The notes under the pieces: generated by a model
What the model saw: the letters and a program-made list of their open reading frames with translations, nothing else
Database searches by the model: none
Told to the model about the DNA's origin: nothing
Source: Rhodobacterales bacterium RIFCSPHIGHO2_02_FULL_62_130
GTDB taxonomy: Bacteria > Pseudomonadota > Alphaproteobacteria > Rhodobacterales > Rhodobacteraceae
Length of the DNA: 52,448 nt
Assembly (NCBI GenBank): GCA_001828855.1
Contig: MHZT01000028.1
Coordinates: 1 to 52,448 of the forward strand
Direction: 5' to 3'
Position numbers and translations under genes: made by a program
Shown here: one piece after another, positions 24,644-32,234 of the stretch
Layout of the letters: each line of letters opens with the position of its first letter
Position numbering within the stretch: the first letter of the stretch is position 1

Positions 24644-25275
24644 GCTTTCCGCTGATGCCCAGCCCTTCGGTCCAGTTCGCGGCCCCGGTTTTGAATTTTA
24701 CCGCCTCGTTCAACACCAGCAACAACTACACGACCACGACCTGGACGGCCGTGGCGATCGGGGCCGCAGCCCCCAACCGCTGTGTCATTGTCTCATTGCA
24801 CACAGATCCGGGCACTGTCACCCCGACAGCTGTTACGGTTGGCGGGATCAATGCAACGCTGCTGCAGGCAAATGACGGCATCGGCCTCTTCATCGCGCTC
24901 GTTCCGACGGGCACCACCGCCAACATCACCATCACCTTCTCGGGTCTTTCGGCCCGGCATGCCATTGGGGTCTGGAGTGTGACGGGTTTGACGCGAGGCA
25001 CGCCCGTTGGGGTCAAGGCAGCGGGCACGGGTCTTGCCGCCAGTTGCAGCCTTGCGGTGCCGCAGGGCGCGGCCGTCGTAGCGGCCGTATCGCATGCGGG
25101 CGGCACCGGTGTGACCTGGACCGGCGGGGTCACCGAGCAATTTGATGGGGCCAACGGCAATGCGCTTAGGATGAGCGGCGCCCATGTTGCGGGGCTCGCA
25201 GGCTCCACCCTGACCCCGACCGCGACCTGCCCGGCCTCTGCGGCCTGGCGCATTGCCGCCATCGTCTTGAGGTAA
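24640..25275 (+). CDS. Tail fibre-like protein 2, hypothetical
   Basis: This 211-residue protein is Thr/Ala/Gly-rich throughout, with repeating beta strands (TATAVTVGGINATLL-like, TANITITFSGLSARHAIGVWSVTGL, VAAVSHAGGTGVTWTGGVTEQF). This composition fits a jelly-roll or fibre shaft. I do not recognise a family. Co-translation with the fibre gene before it (ATGA) and a 4-base gap to the next gene make a structural role the best guess. Confidence 0.55.
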   Translation: MSFPLMPSPSVQFAAPVLNFTASFNTSNNYTTTTWTAVAIGAAAPNRCVIVSLHTDPGTVTPTAVTVGGINATLLQANDGIGLFIALVPTGTTANITITFSGLSARHAIGVWSVTGLTRGTPVGVKAAGTGLAASCSLAVPQGAAVVAAVSHAGGTGVTWTGGVTEQFDGANGNALRMSGAHVAGLAGSTLTPTATCPASAAWRIAAIVLR

Positions 25276-25279
25276 CCCA

Positions 25280-25750
25280 ATGCTGATCTTGAAACACCAC
25301 GGCCTGCCGCTGCGCGAAGTGGCGGAGGGCGGGTGGTTTGAACTGCCGGATGGCGCGATCTGTTCGCCAGCCTATGCCGGATGGGCAGATGAAAACGGGC
25401 ACAGTCTCGAGGAAGCACCGGCACCCGCGCCCTATGTTGCGACCTTGGCAGAAAAACGCGCGGCGGCATCGCTGCCCAAGCTCGACTTCTGTCTGGCTCT
25501 GATGCGGCTTGCGATCCTGCCTGCGGAGGAGTGCAAGGCCGCCGCGAGGGGTGAATGGCCCGCCACCTTTGCAGGTTTTGTGGCGGGCATGTCGGCCCAA
25601 GACGCCACCGAGGCAGAAATCCGCTGGGCTGCGGCCACGCAGATCTTCTACGCCAATCCGCTCTTGCAAGCCCTAGCGCAGTTCAAGGCGGGTGGTGATC
25701 CGGTACAGGCGGTGGCGCTGCTGGATGCGATCTTTGGCATCGCGGAGTGA
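25280..25750 (+). CDS. Hypothetical late phage protein, possible fibre assembly factor
   Basis: This 156-residue protein has an N-terminal beta part (LILKHHGLPLREVAEGGWFELPDGAICSPAYAGWADENGHSLEE) and a C-terminal helical part (LPKLDFCLALMRLAILPAEECKAAARGEWPATFAGFVAGMSAQDATEAEIRWAAATQI). A beta head followed by helices is seen in fibre assembly chaperones, but the match is weak. It is the last gene of the tail operon before the lysis genes. Confidence 0.55.
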   Translation: MLILKHHGLPLREVAEGGWFELPDGAICSPAYAGWADENGHSLEEAPAPAPYVATLAEKRAAASLPKLDFCLALMRLAILPAEECKAAARGEWPATFAGFVAGMSAQDATEAEIRWAAATQIFYANPLLQALAQFKAGGDPVQAVALLDAIFGIAE

Positions 25751-25835
25751 ACCTCTTCACGACAGCCGCACAAGCAACCGATCGGTGTTCCGCCCCCAGC
25801 CCCCCATCTAGTCACGCACAACAGGATAAGATCAC

Positions 25836-26144
25836 ATGACGGACAAGCCGACATTCTTGGACGGCATCGCGCAGATCTTGCGCGAGAACGGTCTCACCGC
25901 GGCCATCACCGCTTTGATCGGCGGCGGCTTTGCCATTGCTGCTTCGGTGACCCGTAAAGCATTCACCAACGAGGCCATGCTGGACCAGCTCAAGCGCGAG
26001 TTGCACCTCGAGCGGGACCGCATCGACAAGCAGCGCGCCGAAGACCGAAAGGCTGATGCTGACCGGCTGGAGCGGATCGAGGCTGATATCCGCGCTATGC
26101 GCGATCTGATGTTCGAAGCCTTCCAGCGCGGCCGCACCGACTGA
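25836..26144 (+). CDS. Membrane-anchored coiled-coil protein, lysis region
   Basis: This 102-residue protein has one hydrophobic segment (LTAAITALIGGGFAIAASVT, about 20-39) and a long charged coiled coil (LDQLKRELHLERDRIDKQRAEDRKADADRLERIEADIRAMRDLM, about 51-94). It lies just before a terminator and the endolysin. A holin, spanin-like or tail-associated function is possible; I see no specific family signature. AGGATAAGATCAC gives the ribosome site. Confidence 0.6.
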   Translation: MTDKPTFLDGIAQILRENGLTAAITALIGGGFAIAASVTRKAFTNEAMLDQLKRELHLERDRIDKQRAEDRKADADRLERIEADIRAMRDLMFEAFQRGRTD

Positions 26145-26178
26145 CGATTACCCCACCCCACCACGTCACTCCACACCA

Positions 26179-26201
26179 CCCGCCCAAGAGGCGGGTTTTT
26201 T
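26179..26201 (+). terminator. Rho-independent terminator after the tail operon
   Basis: CCCGCC-CAAGA-GGCGGG-TTTTTT is a 6-bp GC stem with a six-T run on the + strand, 35 bases after the stop of the coiled-coil gene. The endolysin gene starts 32 bases later, so lysis genes may depend on read-through or their own promoter. A second GC palindrome follows at 26205-26218. Confidence 0.85.
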
Positions 26202-26232
26202 ATTGCCCGCGCGCGGGCAGAAAGAGTGCTCC

Positions 26233-26886
26233 ATGACCAAAGAAGACGGTGAACCCTTGCGTCTTATCCAGCGCGGGCTGGAGCAACTTGGCCATTCCCC
26301 GGGCGCGATCGACGGCCTCTGGGGCCTGCGCACTGCCCGTGCCCTGAAATCGCTGTTGGCTGCAAACGGGCGCCCTGCAGCTGTTGCGGCACCCGGCCCC
26401 CTGCCGTGGATCACCGAGGCGAAAACTGCCCTCGGCCGGAATGAAGCCCGAGATAGATCCTGGCTGATGGATTGGCTGAAGCGCGATGGCCGCAGCCTTG
26501 GCGATCCAGCGAAAAACCCGTGGTGCGGGGATTTTGTGGAAACCTGCATCCGCATCGCACTGCCGGATGAGCCGCTGCTCGGGGCGCTGGAGGTCAATTC
26601 CTACTGGGCGCGCAACTGGTTGCTGTTCGGCCAGGAAGTGCAGCCGACCGTCGGTGCTGTCCTGGTCTTCGCACGGGGATCGGGCGGCCATGTCGGCTTC
26701 GCTATCGGTCAGGACGATGCGCATTTCTACGTGCTGGGCGGCAATCAATCCGACGCCGTCACCATCGCCCGCATCGCCAAGTCCCGTCTGCTTGGCGCGC
26801 GCTGGCCTGCAACCTATCCACCCCGCCCACAGCGCCTGCCGACCATGCGGCCGGGCGAATTCCTCGCAACCACCAATGAAGTCTGA
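26233..26886 (+). CDS. Endolysin: PG-binding domain plus TIGR02594/CHAP-like peptidase
   Basis: The start is the ATG at 26233 (217 residues); the frame is open 30 bases further but only with TTG. Residues 5-45 (LRLIQRGLEQLGHSPGAIDGLWGLRTARALKSLL) form a peptidoglycan-binding helix bundle. Residues 68-205 are a papain-like TIGR02594 domain with Cys98 in NPWCGDFVETC, His153 in GSGGHVGFAIG and a GGNQSDAVTIARI strand. It should cut the peptide part of murein at the end of the lytic cycle. It lacks a signal peptide and so depends on a holin. Confidence 0.88.
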   Translation: MTKEDGEPLRLIQRGLEQLGHSPGAIDGLWGLRTARALKSLLAANGRPAAVAAPGPLPWITEAKTALGRNEARDRSWLMDWLKRDGRSLGDPAKNPWCGDFVETCIRIALPDEPLLGALEVNSYWARNWLLFGQEVQPTVGAVLVFARGSGGHVGFAIGQDDAHFYVLGGNQSDAVTIARIAKSRLLGARWPATYPPRPQRLPTMRPGEFLATTNEV

Positions 26887-26899
26887 ACTGGAGAACACC

Positions 26900-27067
26900 A
26901 TGCTGAAACCTGCAATCCTGGCGCTGATCCGCCAAGTTCTGACCGTCGCTGGCACTGCGCTGGTCGCCAAGGGCTATGTCGAGGCCTCCCAAGTCGAACC
27001 GCTGATCGGGGCATTGCTGACCATTGGGTCGGTGGCCTGGTCGGTGGCGGATAAGTGGGGACGATAA
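26900..27067 (+). CDS. Small holin-like protein (Pam3-gp28-like)
   Basis: This 55-residue protein starts at the ATG at 26900, preceded by CTGGAGAACACC. LKPAILALIRQVLTVAGTALVAKGYVEAS followed by PLIGALLTIGSVAWSVADKWGR gives two hydrophobic helices. This pattern is that of the small Pam3-gp28-type phage holins common in alphaproteobacterial phages. It stands 13 bases after the endolysin and would form pores to release it. The longer frame upstream is a shadow of the endolysin gene. Confidence 0.75.
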   Translation: MLKPAILALIRQVLTVAGTALVAKGYVEASQVEPLIGALLTIGSVAWSVADKWGR

Positions 27068-27495
27068 TCGTGCTGCTGTTGGCTGAACCTCTACCAAGGC
27101 AGTGAAAACGGGCCGAGCTTTTGCCTTATGGGAAGCGCCAGACGCCTCGACCGCAGGAGTTGCCCGGCCCGTTGTTCGGATTCACAGTTTCAAGGAACGA
27201 CAGGGGTTAGCTGCGCCAAGATGATGACATAGGCCCAAGCCGCCTGTCGCGATTCGAAATGGGCACAATTGTGCACCTGGCGCAGGCAGGATTTCGGCAA
27301 CGTGACTTCGCCTCGAACCATTGTGAGCAAAAGTTGTGTCTTCGCTCAGGGAGTGACCATACCGGTCGGGCCGCTGGTTACGGATAATCCGGTGGGGGCC
27401 ATTGGCAACAACTCTTCCAGAGACCTATCCCTTTCGTTCGTCAACGAAATCGGTCAAACCTCTCAAGAAGCCATTGCAGCTAATTGGGTGCCAGT
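27068..27495. other. Gene-free stretch at the likely prophage right end
   Basis: I see no credible gene in these 428 bases; a 76-codon frame at 27269 shows no domain pattern. GCACAATTGTGC at 27263-27274 is a perfect 12-base palindrome and may be an operator or att-related site. The base composition becomes less GC-biased after this point. The change from phage lysis genes to cargo genes occurs here. Confidence 0.4.
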
Positions 27496-27915
27496 ATGAC
27501 TGAAATTCCACCAGATCTCATCAGTGCCTATGAATTGACGGATTTTCGCGTCTTGGAGCCCGAGGCATTCACGTTGCGGATTGGTCAGCAATCGGACAAG
27601 TTGCAGGCTCTTTTTCACGCATCTGGGGCAAACTGCGCGGCGTTCTTGACCGCCTGGAATCCCTACAGCGAGCAAACGACTGACGCCGAAAACGAACGTT
27701 TGCAGTCAGAACTGACAAAGAGGCTTTTGCTTGAAGGCTTTGTGACAGCGAGAGGTCTTGGCGCGGATCCCTCTGGCGAATGGCCCGGCGAGGAAAGCCT
27801 GTTCGTGCTCGGCTTGGACCTTGCACGGGCAAAGTCCTTCGGTAAGCACTTTCGGCAAAATGCCGTCGTGTGGGCCGACGCGGATGCAGTGCCCCAGCTT
27901 GTCCTGCTGAGGTAA
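27496..27915 (+). CDS. DUF3293-domain protein
   Basis: This 139-residue protein starts MTEIPPDLISAYELTDFRVL. FTLRIGQQSDKLQALFHASGANCAAFLTAWNPYSEQTTDAENERLQSELTKRLLLEGF, then GADPSGEWPGEESLFVLGLDLARAKSFGKHFRQNAVVWADADAVPQLVLL, matches the DUF3293 pattern closely over its full length. Its function is unknown; the family is widespread. It is followed 7 bases later by an amidohydrolase-like gene, so the two are probably co-translated. Confidence 0.85.
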   Translation: MTEIPPDLISAYELTDFRVLEPEAFTLRIGQQSDKLQALFHASGANCAAFLTAWNPYSEQTTDAENERLQSELTKRLLLEGFVTARGLGADPSGEWPGEESLFVLGLDLARAKSFGKHFRQNAVVWADADAVPQLVLLR

Positions 27916-27922
27916 TGCGCCG

Positions 27923-28618
27923 GTGCCCAAACTGCTGATACATGTGCCGCATGCGTCAACCGACATCCCACCTGATGCCTGGTCTGAATTTATAATTGGC
28001 AGAGAAGCCGTAGAGTTGGAGGCCCTCACGTCTGCGGACCTGCACACCGACCTGATGGCGCAAGAGGCCTGGCCAACCGCCGAAATCATACAGGCACAGG
28101 TATCACGCATCGTCGTCGACGTAGAAAGATATGACGATGACTCACTGGAAGAAATGGCCCAGGTTGGTCGCGGTGTCGTTTACACATGCGATCACCAAAT
28201 GCGGCAAATACGTCAAACAGTTTCACGGGAGCGGCGAGAAGAACTGCTGGCGAAGTATTATCGGCCGCATTGGGAACGCTTGCGATCCGCGGCGATTGGC
28301 GCGTGGTTGGTCGACCTGCATACCTATCCAGAAATGCCATGGCCAATCGAACAACGCGCGCAGGGCGCCCGTCCGGAGATCGATATAGGCTTCAGTGCCG
28401 CCCTGACACCTATCGCTTGGGTGGACGCGGTGACAGAACACTTTCGGGGGCATGGCTATGAGGTCGGGCACAATACACCATACGCCGGAGTGATAGACGC
28501 AGGCGCAGTTGCCGCGGTTATGATCGAGATCCGACGCGATGTCGTCGGCAACCCAGGATCAGACCCAAGGTGGCTTCGATTGATTGCAGCTTTGCGATCA
28601 ATGCCGCGGAGTGCCTGA
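27923..28618 (+). CDS. N-formylglutamate amidohydrolase-family protein
   Basis: This 231-residue protein starts at a GTG. LLIHVPHASTDIPPDAWSEF, TSADLHTDLMA, RIVVDVERYDDDSLEEMAQVGRGVVYT and YYRPHWERLR follow the FGase pattern, with His and Asp/Glu residues able to bind metal (HVPHAS, DLHTD, DLHTYPEMPW). GHNTPYAGVIDAG marks the C-terminal part. The family hydrolyses N-formylglutamate or related N-acyl amino acids or peptides. It is shorter than the HutG enzymes, and no his-degradation genes are nearby, so the substrate is open. Confidence 0.8.
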   Translation: MPKLLIHVPHASTDIPPDAWSEFIIGREAVELEALTSADLHTDLMAQEAWPTAEIIQAQVSRIVVDVERYDDDSLEEMAQVGRGVVYTCDHQMRQIRQTVSRERREELLAKYYRPHWERLRSAAIGAWLVDLHTYPEMPWPIEQRAQGARPEIDIGFSAALTPIAWVDAVTEHFRGHGYEVGHNTPYAGVIDAGAVAAVMIEIRRDVVGNPGSDPRWLRLIAALRSMPRSA

Positions 28619-28692
28619 CATGCGAACTATGATCATGTGTTAACGAGACGCGGGCGGCGGAGCGAAAATGGCAGCGAGCGACATCTAGCGAG

Positions 28693-29148
28693 CTAATCGA
28701 GGAACATCGCGACACGCGAGAAGGTAAGTCCAAATTTCTTACATTTCGGGCAAAGATGCCTTCCCGCCTCCCACCGCGGGTAGAGGCTGGTCAAAAAAAT
28801 TTCATCGTCGTCCACTTCCGCTTCCTCGGGCGTCAGCTTTCCAGCTGCAACCGCCCGTCGAAGCCTTGCCTTGAAGTTCTTACGTTCTCTGGCTCGCTCG
28901 AGTTTTGCTTTCTTCATGTGGTCAGCATTTTGCTCGGGGTCACGCGTTTCGATACCAATTTCAGTGACGTCAAGCGACCCGCAAGTCATACAACCAGGGA
29001 CTGCAGCCGCCGCTCTGTTGATCGACCGGAGAGAGCCACATGAACGACAGATGGCTGGAAACGGGTTATGTTCCTTATAGTTGCTTCGCACCCCGCCATC
29101 AGTCGTAGAGCCTTTATAACTACATTCCGTGCAGCAGAATGATCTCAT
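28693..29148 (-). CDS. Hypothetical protein with four CxxC zinc-ribbon motifs
   Basis: This 151-residue protein begins MRSFCCTECSYKGSTTDGG. It has CTEC, CRSC, CMTC and CPKC pairs, enough for two zinc ribbons. Between them lies a basic helical part (KKAKLERARERKNFKARLRRAVAAGKLTPEEAEVDDDEIF). The ATG at 29148 is preferred over a TTG three codons upstream. No named family is evident. Zinc ribbons with a basic helix suggest nucleic-acid or protein binding. The gene lies alone on the minus strand in cargo DNA. Confidence 0.6.
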   Translation of the reverse strand: MRSFCCTECSYKGSTTDGGVRSNYKEHNPFPAICRSCGSLRSINRAAAAVPGCMTCGSLDVTEIGIETRDPEQNADHMKKAKLERARERKNFKARLRRAVAAGKLTPEEAEVDDDEIFLTSLYPRWEAGRHLCPKCKKFGLTFSRVAMFLD

Positions 29149-29336
29149 TTGCGCCAACGTTGCACCCTCGTCCTGACTGCCCTAACACCCGTTAGCCCTG
29201 AGAGGGCTAGGATAGATTTTGATCCGGCCCATAAATGCCGCAGTGCATTTTCCAATTCTTTCAGGGCTCGAGCGAAGCGATCAAGTGTAATCGGCAGCGC
29301 AGCGCCCGGAGGCATTAGAAATACCAGTCTCCACCA

Positions 29337-30308
29337 TCAGAAACCGCTCCACCGGGGCGAAAGTCCCTGCGCCGTGGAAGCGAGCGTCGTTCGCAGCCAC
29401 TCACGGTCATCCTCCCACTCGGAAACCGCTTGGCCAAAATTGGGTCGACTCGCGCGCATCGCTGCATGGCGGGTCATGTGATCTATCATGGCGTTCAACC
29501 GTCGTATCGTAGCAGGTTCGCCCCAATGTTTGTATTCAGCGTAAAGCACACGGGGGATCGGAACACGAAAGCAGACTTCAAGCCTCTGGCGGCGATCATT
29601 TGCGGAGGTTCCTCGAACGACCCCAACATGATAACCCACATAAGTCAGTGGCGATTGTTCCGGTCCATCGAAATGACCAGCTTCGAACCGATTCATGTCA
29701 CGCTTGATGTAGGCCGGAATTTTTTGGCTGACATAAACTAGTCGTTGCTGGTCGCGCGCTTTTTCAGTGATCGAGCGGTCCTTCCGGTTTTCGCCCTTCG
29801 CAGCTTCTTCAGCCATGCGTGCGTCTGCTTCTGCCATTCCCCGCGCCTTTTCGATGTCGTGCTGCTGCTTCTTTGCTTCGGCCCTTAGTTCTGCCGCTGC
29901 GCGACGCGCCGCGTCATCTTCAGCTAGTTGCTTCCTTTTCTTTTCCCACTCCTCCTTTTGCCAAGCCTCACGTTCTGGACCCATGAGCCAAGGCTTCTTT
30001 TTCGGGCGCTCCGCTGTTGAAGCAGAAGTATTGCCTTTTGGTGGCAGAGTGGGTCGGCCAGTTGATGGTCTGACTGGCGCCGGCGAGGGGACTGCAGGTC
30101 GGGGAGTAACAGGAACGGTCGATCTGGCGCGTTGGGTTGCTTCGATCGGCACCCCGCGAATATGTGTTGGCATTGGAATCGGAGGCGGCACAATTTTGCG
30201 CGTTTCTTCGCTTTGCATCGGTTCAGACTGAGCTTGCCCAAACTTGCGCCAAACAACAAAGCAAACAACCAAGAGTCCGATGATCCAGGTCCAGTCTTGG
30301 TCACTCAT
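29337..30308 (-). CDS. Membrane-anchored coiled-coil protein with conserved C-terminal domain
   Basis: This 323-residue protein has one N-terminal membrane helix (WTWIIGLLVVCFVVW, residues 6-20), a Pro-rich linker (to about 100) and a long charged coiled coil (EREAWQKEEWEKKRKQLAEDDAARRAAAELRAEAKKQ, about 112-185). The C-terminal domain reads SPLTYVGYHVGVVRGTSANDRRQRLEVCFRVPIP, then HWGEPATIRRLNAMIDHMTRHAAMR and SEWEDDREWLR. I recognise this end as a common uncharacterised domain in hypothetical proteins, often next to nucleases. Function is unknown; an envelope-tethered effector or defence protein is possible. Confidence 0.65.
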   Translation of the reverse strand: MSDQDWTWIIGLLVVCFVVWRKFGQAQSEPMQSEETRKIVPPPIPMPTHIRGVPIEATQRARSTVPVTPRPAVPSPAPVRPSTGRPTLPPKGNTSASTAERPKKKPWLMGPEREAWQKEEWEKKRKQLAEDDAARRAAAELRAEAKKQQHDIEKARGMAEADARMAEEAAKGENRKDRSITEKARDQQRLVYVSQKIPAYIKRDMNRFEAGHFDGPEQSPLTYVGYHVGVVRGTSANDRRQRLEVCFRVPIPRVLYAEYKHWGEPATIRRLNAMIDHMTRHAAMRASRPNFGQAVSEWEDDREWLRTTLASTAQGLSPRWSGF

Positions 30309-30577
30309 CGATCACCATTCCGTCACACCCTTCAATTTTGTTCTTCATATTCGTGTGGTTTTAGCGGCTTTCATAGAACCGAGGCGCAACAGGGATCTTG
30401 AGCCCAGCATGGCCGAATTCAGTCCATCTGCAAATACTGGGATGCAATCTGTCACAGTGTTTAGCATTGATAGTGGATGACGTACTTGGAATTCCCGTGC
30501 CAAGGCGCCTTCCTGCGCACGGCCGTTCGCCTGAGCTACACAATGGCTTTGATAGCCTTTGCGAGGCTCGTAGATTA

Positions 30578-31300
30578 ATGACAGCTCCATTAAGGAAAAG
30601 ATTCTTGCGCGAACGTCAGCATGACATCACCGCTTTTTACGACCTTCTGGATGATCTGGCAGCCCGCATGGGCGGTGCACGCAAGCTGGGCGAATGTTCG
30701 GGGCGCATGAACTGGCCAGAGCGCGGTGTCTATTTCTTCTTTGAGCCGGGTGAAATGCACGGTTCTCGAGCCCGGGTGGTGCGGATAGGCACCCACTCCC
30801 TAACCTCTTCCTCACGCACGACCTTATGGAAACGCCTCGGTCAACATCGTGGCAATGTCTCGCCTGTTGGAGGCAATCATCGGGGATCTATTTTTCGCCT
30901 CTTGGTCGGCGAAGCCCTGATGCGGCGTGATGCAAACCTCGCCATATCTTCGTGGGGTTCCGGTCGTCCCGCCGACACGATTTTGAGGGCTGCAGAAAAG
31001 CAGCATGAGGCTAGGGTAAGCGGCTACCTTGGCGATACCAGCCTACTCGTTTTGCCAATCCCCGATCCGCCTGGCGCAAACAGTGCGCGAGGCGTCATCG
31101 AGCGGGGCTCAATCGCGCTCCTCAGCAACCACTGTTCAGCATCCGGTGTGCAGCCCAGCCAAGGCTGGCTTGGGCATTTCAGCGGCCGGGACAAAGTGAA
31201 GCGATCAGGTCTGTGGAACAATCGTCATGTCGATGAAGCATACGACCCCGCGTTTCTCAGCGTGTTCGCCCGGTTGTTAGATGGCATTCACACCGGCTGA
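30578..31300 (+). CDS. GIY-YIG-like hypothetical protein
   Basis: The start chosen is the ATG at 30578 (240 residues); the open frame extends upstream through a TTG, but without a domain pattern. ERGVYFFFEPGE...RVVRIGTHSL, TTLWKRLGQHRGN and GGNHRGSIFRLLVGEALM resemble a diverged GIY-YIG nuclease module (GVY, IG and the conserved Arg before H). The rest has RAAEKQHEARVSGYLGDTSLLVLPIPDPPG and NNRHVDEAYDPAFLSVFARLL. No partner is coupled to it. A nuclease role is plausible but rests on motif spacing. Confidence 0.6.
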   Translation: MTAPLRKRFLRERQHDITAFYDLLDDLAARMGGARKLGECSGRMNWPERGVYFFFEPGEMHGSRARVVRIGTHSLTSSSRTTLWKRLGQHRGNVSPVGGNHRGSIFRLLVGEALMRRDANLAISSWGSGRPADTILRAAEKQHEARVSGYLGDTSLLVLPIPDPPGANSARGVIERGSIALLSNHCSASGVQPSQGWLGHFSGRDKVKRSGLWNNRHVDEAYDPAFLSVFARLLDGIHTG

Positions 31301-31361
31301 TTCCTCGGTGGATATCGCTCCTTCCAAGCTTCGGCCGTTAGACGTGCACAAAGCAACAGCC

Positions 31362-31398
31362 TTGCGATTGTCTTCATTTTTGCTTATCTTGAAGACAA
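31362..31398 (+). promoter_or_regulatory. Promoter/operator of the parDE operon
   Basis: TTGCGA (31362-31367) and TTATCT (31384-31389) with 16 bases between them form a promoter. TTGTCTTCA (31368-31376) and TGAAGACAA (31390-31398) form a perfect 9-bp inverted repeat over the same stretch, so a bound ParD would block polymerase. The parD ATG follows 17 bases later with GGAGG. Confidence 0.75.
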
Positions 31399-31414
31399 GA
31401 AACCGGAGGCCGAC

Positions 31415-31669
31415 ATGTCCCAGACCACAACGATGACAGTCCGGATCAGCGGCGCGCTGAGCGAGTTTGTGGCGTCGAACGTGGGCGAGAATGGGTCGTA
31501 TGAGAACATCAGCGAATACGTGCGCGACCTGATCCGCCGCGACAAGGAGAGGGCGGAGCGGGAGGCGTTTGACCGTCTGAAGGCTGAGCTGACGCGTGCT
31601 TTTGCAGCGCCAGAGGAAAGCTATCGCCCGTTGACCGCCGCCGAGGTGATCGCCCGGAACCGGGGCTGA
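31415..31669 (+). CDS. parD: ParD-family antitoxin
   Basis: This 84-residue protein reads TTTMTVRISGALSEFVASNVGENGSYENISEYVRDLIRRDKERAEREAFDRLKAELTRAFAAPEESYRPLTAAEVIARNR. The first 50 residues are the ParD ribbon-helix-helix domain with the conserved GSYENISEYVRDLI segment, and the tail is the toxin-binding part. A GGAGG site precedes the start. It represses its own operator (31362-31398) and is followed by parE after 4 bases. Confidence 0.92.
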   Translation: MSQTTTMTVRISGALSEFVASNVGENGSYENISEYVRDLIRRDKERAEREAFDRLKAELTRAFAAPEESYRPLTAAEVIARNRG

Positions 31670-31673
31670 CGTC

Positions 31674-31985
31674 GTGGTCGTTCGCGTCCAGGAGGCCGCA
31701 TCGCTGCGGCTTGACGAGATCTACCGCTACACCCGTGACCGCTGGGGCACCGAGCAAGCGGAACGTTACATCACCGCCCTCTTCGCGGCGTTCGACCAGA
31801 TCGAAAGCCATGGCGTCGCGTCCCACCCCATTCCGACCGAGTTCGGGGTGGAAGGCTTCTACTTCCGGCACGAGCATCATTTCGTGTACTGGCGGCGTCT
31901 GTCGAACGGGGATGTCGGCATCGTGACGATCCTGCACGAGCGGATGCATCAGATGGACCGGTTTCGGGAGGATCTTCCAAAGTGA
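31674..31985 (+). CDS. parE: ParE-family toxin
   Basis: This 103-residue protein begins with GTG. VQEAASLRLDEIYRYTRDRWGTEQAERYITALFAAFDQIE, then EFGVEGFYFRHEHHFVYWRRL and GIVTILHERMHQMDRFRED, is the ParE fold in full. ParE toxins poison DNA gyrase. It is the third toxin-antitoxin system in the window and lies on the boundary between the phage/cargo DNA and the metabolic island. Confidence 0.92.
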   Translation: MVVRVQEAASLRLDEIYRYTRDRWGTEQAERYITALFAAFDQIESHGVASHPIPTEFGVEGFYFRHEHHFVYWRRLSNGDVGIVTILHERMHQMDRFREDLPK

Positions 31986-32071
31986 CGGATGGCACCGGCG
32001 ACGATTATACGCACCGTCGATGGGGGCCTCGTAAAACGTTGACCAGGCGTTGACAAGAATTTGAAATGACG

Positions 32072-32096
32072 AAAGCCGAGCATTTTGCTCGGCTTT
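32072..32096. terminator. Terminator after parE, perhaps bidirectional
   Basis: AAAGCCGAGC-ATTTT-GCTCGGCTTT is a perfect 10-bp stem flanked by A and T tracts on both strands. It lies 87 bases after the parE stop and 139 bases after the end of ribA on the other strand, so it can serve both. The 139 bases up to ribA hold nothing else that I recognise. Confidence 0.85.
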
Positions 32097-32234
32097 GAAG
32101 TCTTTGATAAGACTGGTATTTTTGGTTGCGGGGGCAGACAACCGCCGTCAGTTACCAATGCTGAGCAGCCTTGTTTAGGATATCGACCAAAAAACAACTG
32201 GATCGGCAAAATTATGCGATATCTCAGCAGGCCC

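Noticed and set aside
27269-27499. 76-codon open frame before the DUF3293 gene
   Set aside because: No domain pattern, no clear ribosome site, and composition like the non-coding DNA around it.
29185-29215. TAGCCCT-GAG-AGGGCTA hairpin as a terminator
   Set aside because: It lies upstream of the zinc-ribbon gene and after the start-side of no gene in a fitting direction, and no T-run follows on either strand.
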